Assembly: GCA_964621605.1 (NCBI GenBank)
Contig: CAZUMJ010000014.1
Span: 9,520-73,519, forward strand
Source of the DNA: CAZUMJ01 sp964621605
GTDB taxonomy: Bacteria > Actinomycetota > Acidimicrobiia > Acidimicrobiales > Iamiaceae
Direction: 5' to 3'
DNA length: 64,000 nt
A program made the translations under genes and the position numbers. The notes under the pieces are model-generated. The model had not been told where the DNA came from. It was given only the letters and a program-made list of their open reading frames with translations, and ran no database searches. Of the stretch, positions 62,367-64,000 are shown piece by piece (position 1 is the first letter of the stretch; each line of letters opens with the position of its first letter).

Positions 62367-62471
62367 ACCTGTCGAGGGTCCTGGCGACGGCAGACTGAGT
62401 CCGCCCCGCAGCTGTCGCGTGCCGGGACCAAGGTTCGACCGGGTGATCGGTGAGGCGACACACTGGGCGGG

Positions 62472-62909
62472 ATGGAGCAGCTGTTCGTCGCCGTTGGGCT
62501 CGTGGTGGTTGCCGTCGTCGTCGCGGCGGTCGTTCGCTCGCGCACGACGTCGGCGAGCCCCGCACAGGGGAAGAACTGGACCGTCCCCGCACAGCTCCAC
62601 CGCGCCGATTTCGTCGAGCCGCACAAGCCTTGGCTGGTCGCGGTGTTCTCGTCGCAGACGTGTCTGAGCTGTGCCGACACGTGGAGCAAGGTGGCGCCGC
62701 TCGCCTCACCGGAGGTTGCGGTGCAGGACGTGACCTTCCAAGCTCACCGCGAGCTGCACGATCGGTACCGCATCGATGCGGTGCCAACCTTGGTCGTCGC
62801 AGATGTCGACGGCGTGGTGCGCTCGCACTTCCTCGGACCGATCGCGGCCGCCGACCTGTGGAGCGTGCTGGCTGAGCTGCGTGACGCAGACGAAGCCCGT
62901 GACGCCTAA
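62472..62909 (+). CDS. Membrane-anchored thioredoxin-like protein
   Basis: 145 residues from ATG 62472. One N-terminal membrane helix (LFVAVGLVVVAVVVAAVV) and a thioredoxin fold with the CLSC redox pair in VFSSQTCLSCADTW and a cis-Pro in DAVPTLVVAD. It probably acts outside the membrane on protein thiols; a direct partner is not evident, though DUF5719 lies upstream. FtsH is convergent. Confidence 0.83.
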   Translation: MEQLFVAVGLVVVAVVVAAVVRSRTTSASPAQGKNWTVPAQLHRADFVEPHKPWLVAVFSSQTCLSCADTWSKVAPLASPEVAVQDVTFQAHRELHDRYRIDAVPTLVVADVDGVVRSHFLGPIAAADLWSVLAELRDADEARDA

Positions 62910-62948
62910 CGCCTAGCTGACGGACGGGTCGCGGTAGCGGGAGGTGCC

Positions 62949-64000
62949 CTAGCTGCTGCCCGGCACGCCGGCGATCGCCGGAGACTCGTTGCCGGCGGTC
63001 GGGGAAGGCGCCGCTGGGACCTCGCCGTTGGGGGTGGGGGAGTCGTTGGGTGTTGGGTCGCTGGGGGTGCCGCCACCGCCACGACCCAAGTCGACGAGGC
63101 GGTTCACCTCGACCCCGTCGATCGTTTCGTGTTCGAGCAGGCTGCGTGCCACCAGGTCGAGGCTGTGGCGGTGCTCGCTGAGGATCTCACGGCAACGTGC
63201 CTCGCACGTGCGCAGGATGTGCTCGACCTCCTCGTCGATCACACGGGCGGTCTCATCGGAGTAGTCGCGCGAGTGCATGAGGTCTTCGCCGAGGAAGACC
63301 TGGCCCTGGGACCCCCACGCCATCGGACCGATGCGCTCGCTCATGCCCCACTCGCGCACCATCTTGCGGGCGAACTCGGTGGAGGTGACGAGGTCGTTGT
63401 TGGCGCCGGTCGACACGACACCGAACACCAGCTCTTCGGCGATGCGGCCGCCCATCGCGACCACGATGCGCTCCTCGATGTAGTCCTTGCGGTAGCTGTG
63501 GCGGTCTTCGGTGGGGAGCTGCATCGTCACACCGAGCGCCATGCCCATCGGGAGGATGGTCACCTTGTGGATGGGGTCCGCGTGGGGGAGCACCGCGGCG
63601 CACACGGCGTGGCCGCCCTCGTGGTAGGCGGTGAGCTCCTTCTCTTCCTCGGACATGGCGAGCGACTCGCGCCGCTGCCCCATGAGCATGCGGTCGCGTG
63701 CGTACTCGAAGTCGTCGGGGGTGATCTGCATGCGCCCCTCACGCACCGCGTGCAGCGCAGCCTCGTTGACGAGGTTGGCGAGGTCGGCACCGCTCATGCC
63801 GGGCGTGCCCCGTGCGAGGACGGCGAGGTCGACGTCGGGGTCGACGTTCTTGCCCTTGGCGTGCACCTGGAGGACTGCCAGGCGCTCTTCCATCTCGGGC
63901 AACGGGACGACCACCTGCCGATCGAAGCGGCCGGGGCGGAGCAATGCCGGGTCGAGGATGTCGGGGCGGTTCGTCGCCGCCATCATCACGATGCCCTCGG
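62949..64000 (-). CDS. ftsH: ATP-dependent zinc metalloprotease FtsH, C-terminal part, 5' end outside window
   Basis: At least 350 residues; the N-terminal membrane part and Walker A/B lie beyond the right edge. Present: MMAATNRPDILDPALLRPGRFDR (second region of homology with arginine fingers), GMSGADLANLVNEAAL, YHEGGHAVCA (HExxH zinc site), the later third zinc ligand region STGANNDLVTSTEFARKMV and GQVFLGEDLMHSRDYSDETA. It ends in a Gly/Pro/Ser-rich tail of ~40 residues. FtsH degrades membrane and regulatory proteins. Confidence 0.96.
   Translation of the reverse strand, partial: EGIVMMAATNRPDILDPALLRPGRFDRQVVVPLPEMEERLAVLQVHAKGKNVDPDVDLAVLARGTPGMSGADLANLVNEAALHAVREGRMQITPDDFEYARDRMLMGQRRESLAMSEEEKELTAYHEGGHAVCAAVLPHADPIHKVTILPMGMALGVTMQLPTEDRHSYRKDYIEERIVVAMGGRIAEELVFGVVSTGANNDLVTSTEFARKMVREWGMSERIGPMAWGSQGQVFLGEDLMHSRDYSDETARVIDEEVEHILRTCEARCREILSEHRHSLDLVARSLLEHETIDGVEVNRLVDLGRGGGGTPSDPTPNDSPTPNGEVPAAPSPTAGNESPAIAGVPGSS

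Overview
The window is a 64 kb piece of a high-GC actinobacterial chromosome, most likely a draft or metagenome-assembled scaffold: it carries four runs of exactly 100 N, at 830-929, 41809-41908, 46484-46583 and 49732-49831. Coenzyme F420 genes, a mycothiol-type maleylpyruvate isomerase fold protein, a DUF222-HNH protein, a DUF5719 protein, many GTG starts and TANNNT -10 elements placed 6-10 nt upstream of start codons all point to Actinomycetota. Acidimicrobiia is my best guess, by inference only. I see no rRNA, tRNA, CRISPR array, prophage or insertion sequence.

Layout. 1-9.3 kb: the end of a flavoprotein disulfide reductase, an RDD membrane protein, an AraC regulator divergent from a DinB-fold protein, a DUF222-HNH protein, a PilZ protein, a secreted FG-GAP/DUF4214 protein and a polytopic membrane protein. 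9.3-10 kb: a VapBC-type toxin-antitoxin pair with a palindrome over the antitoxin start. 10-14.4 kb: three coupled membrane genes (acyltransferase 3 and two GT-C-like enzymes). 14.4-20.3 kb: biotin carboxylase/BCCP divergent from biotin ligase, pabB-pabC, and an acyl-CoA dehydrogenase. 20.4-30.6 kb: a glycan operon (LCP ligase, UDP-glucose dehydrogenase, UDP-xylose synthase, three GT4 enzymes, an unusual HIH/HTH/HIH membrane protein, a sugar nucleotidyltransferase and an epimerase). 30.6-36.3 kb: an M20 amidohydrolase, cofE and cofD, a methyltransferase, a radical SAM/SPASM protein and an Ala/Pro/Lys-rich protein. 36.3-56.4 kb: an L,D-transpeptidase and a second glycan region with mannose-6-phosphate isomerase, gmd, rmd, wzm, wzt, several GT4 enzymes, a coiled-coil methyltransferase and two more secreted DUF4214 proteins. 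56.4-57.1 kb: a C-loop hairpin array and a coiled-coil protein. 57.2-64 kb: a GT2-membrane fusion, DUF5719, a thioredoxin-like protein and the C-terminal part of FtsH.

How they fit together. The sugar genes can supply UDP-glucuronate, UDP-xylose, GDP-mannose and GDP-D-rhamnose. Wzm/Wzt, whose ATPase carries a C-terminal extension, would export a finished lipid-linked polymer. A coiled-coil methyltransferase nearby could cap its chain, and an LCP enzyme could attach glycan to the wall. This resembles the gram-negative D-rhamnan/polymannan ABC-transporter pathway, placed in an actinobacterial setting. Three secreted proteins with near-identical DUF4214 modules but different partner domains lie beside these clusters. 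The least explained element is the hairpin array at 56464-56649, whose minus-strand loops are C-rich and resemble the actinobacterial 6C RNA.
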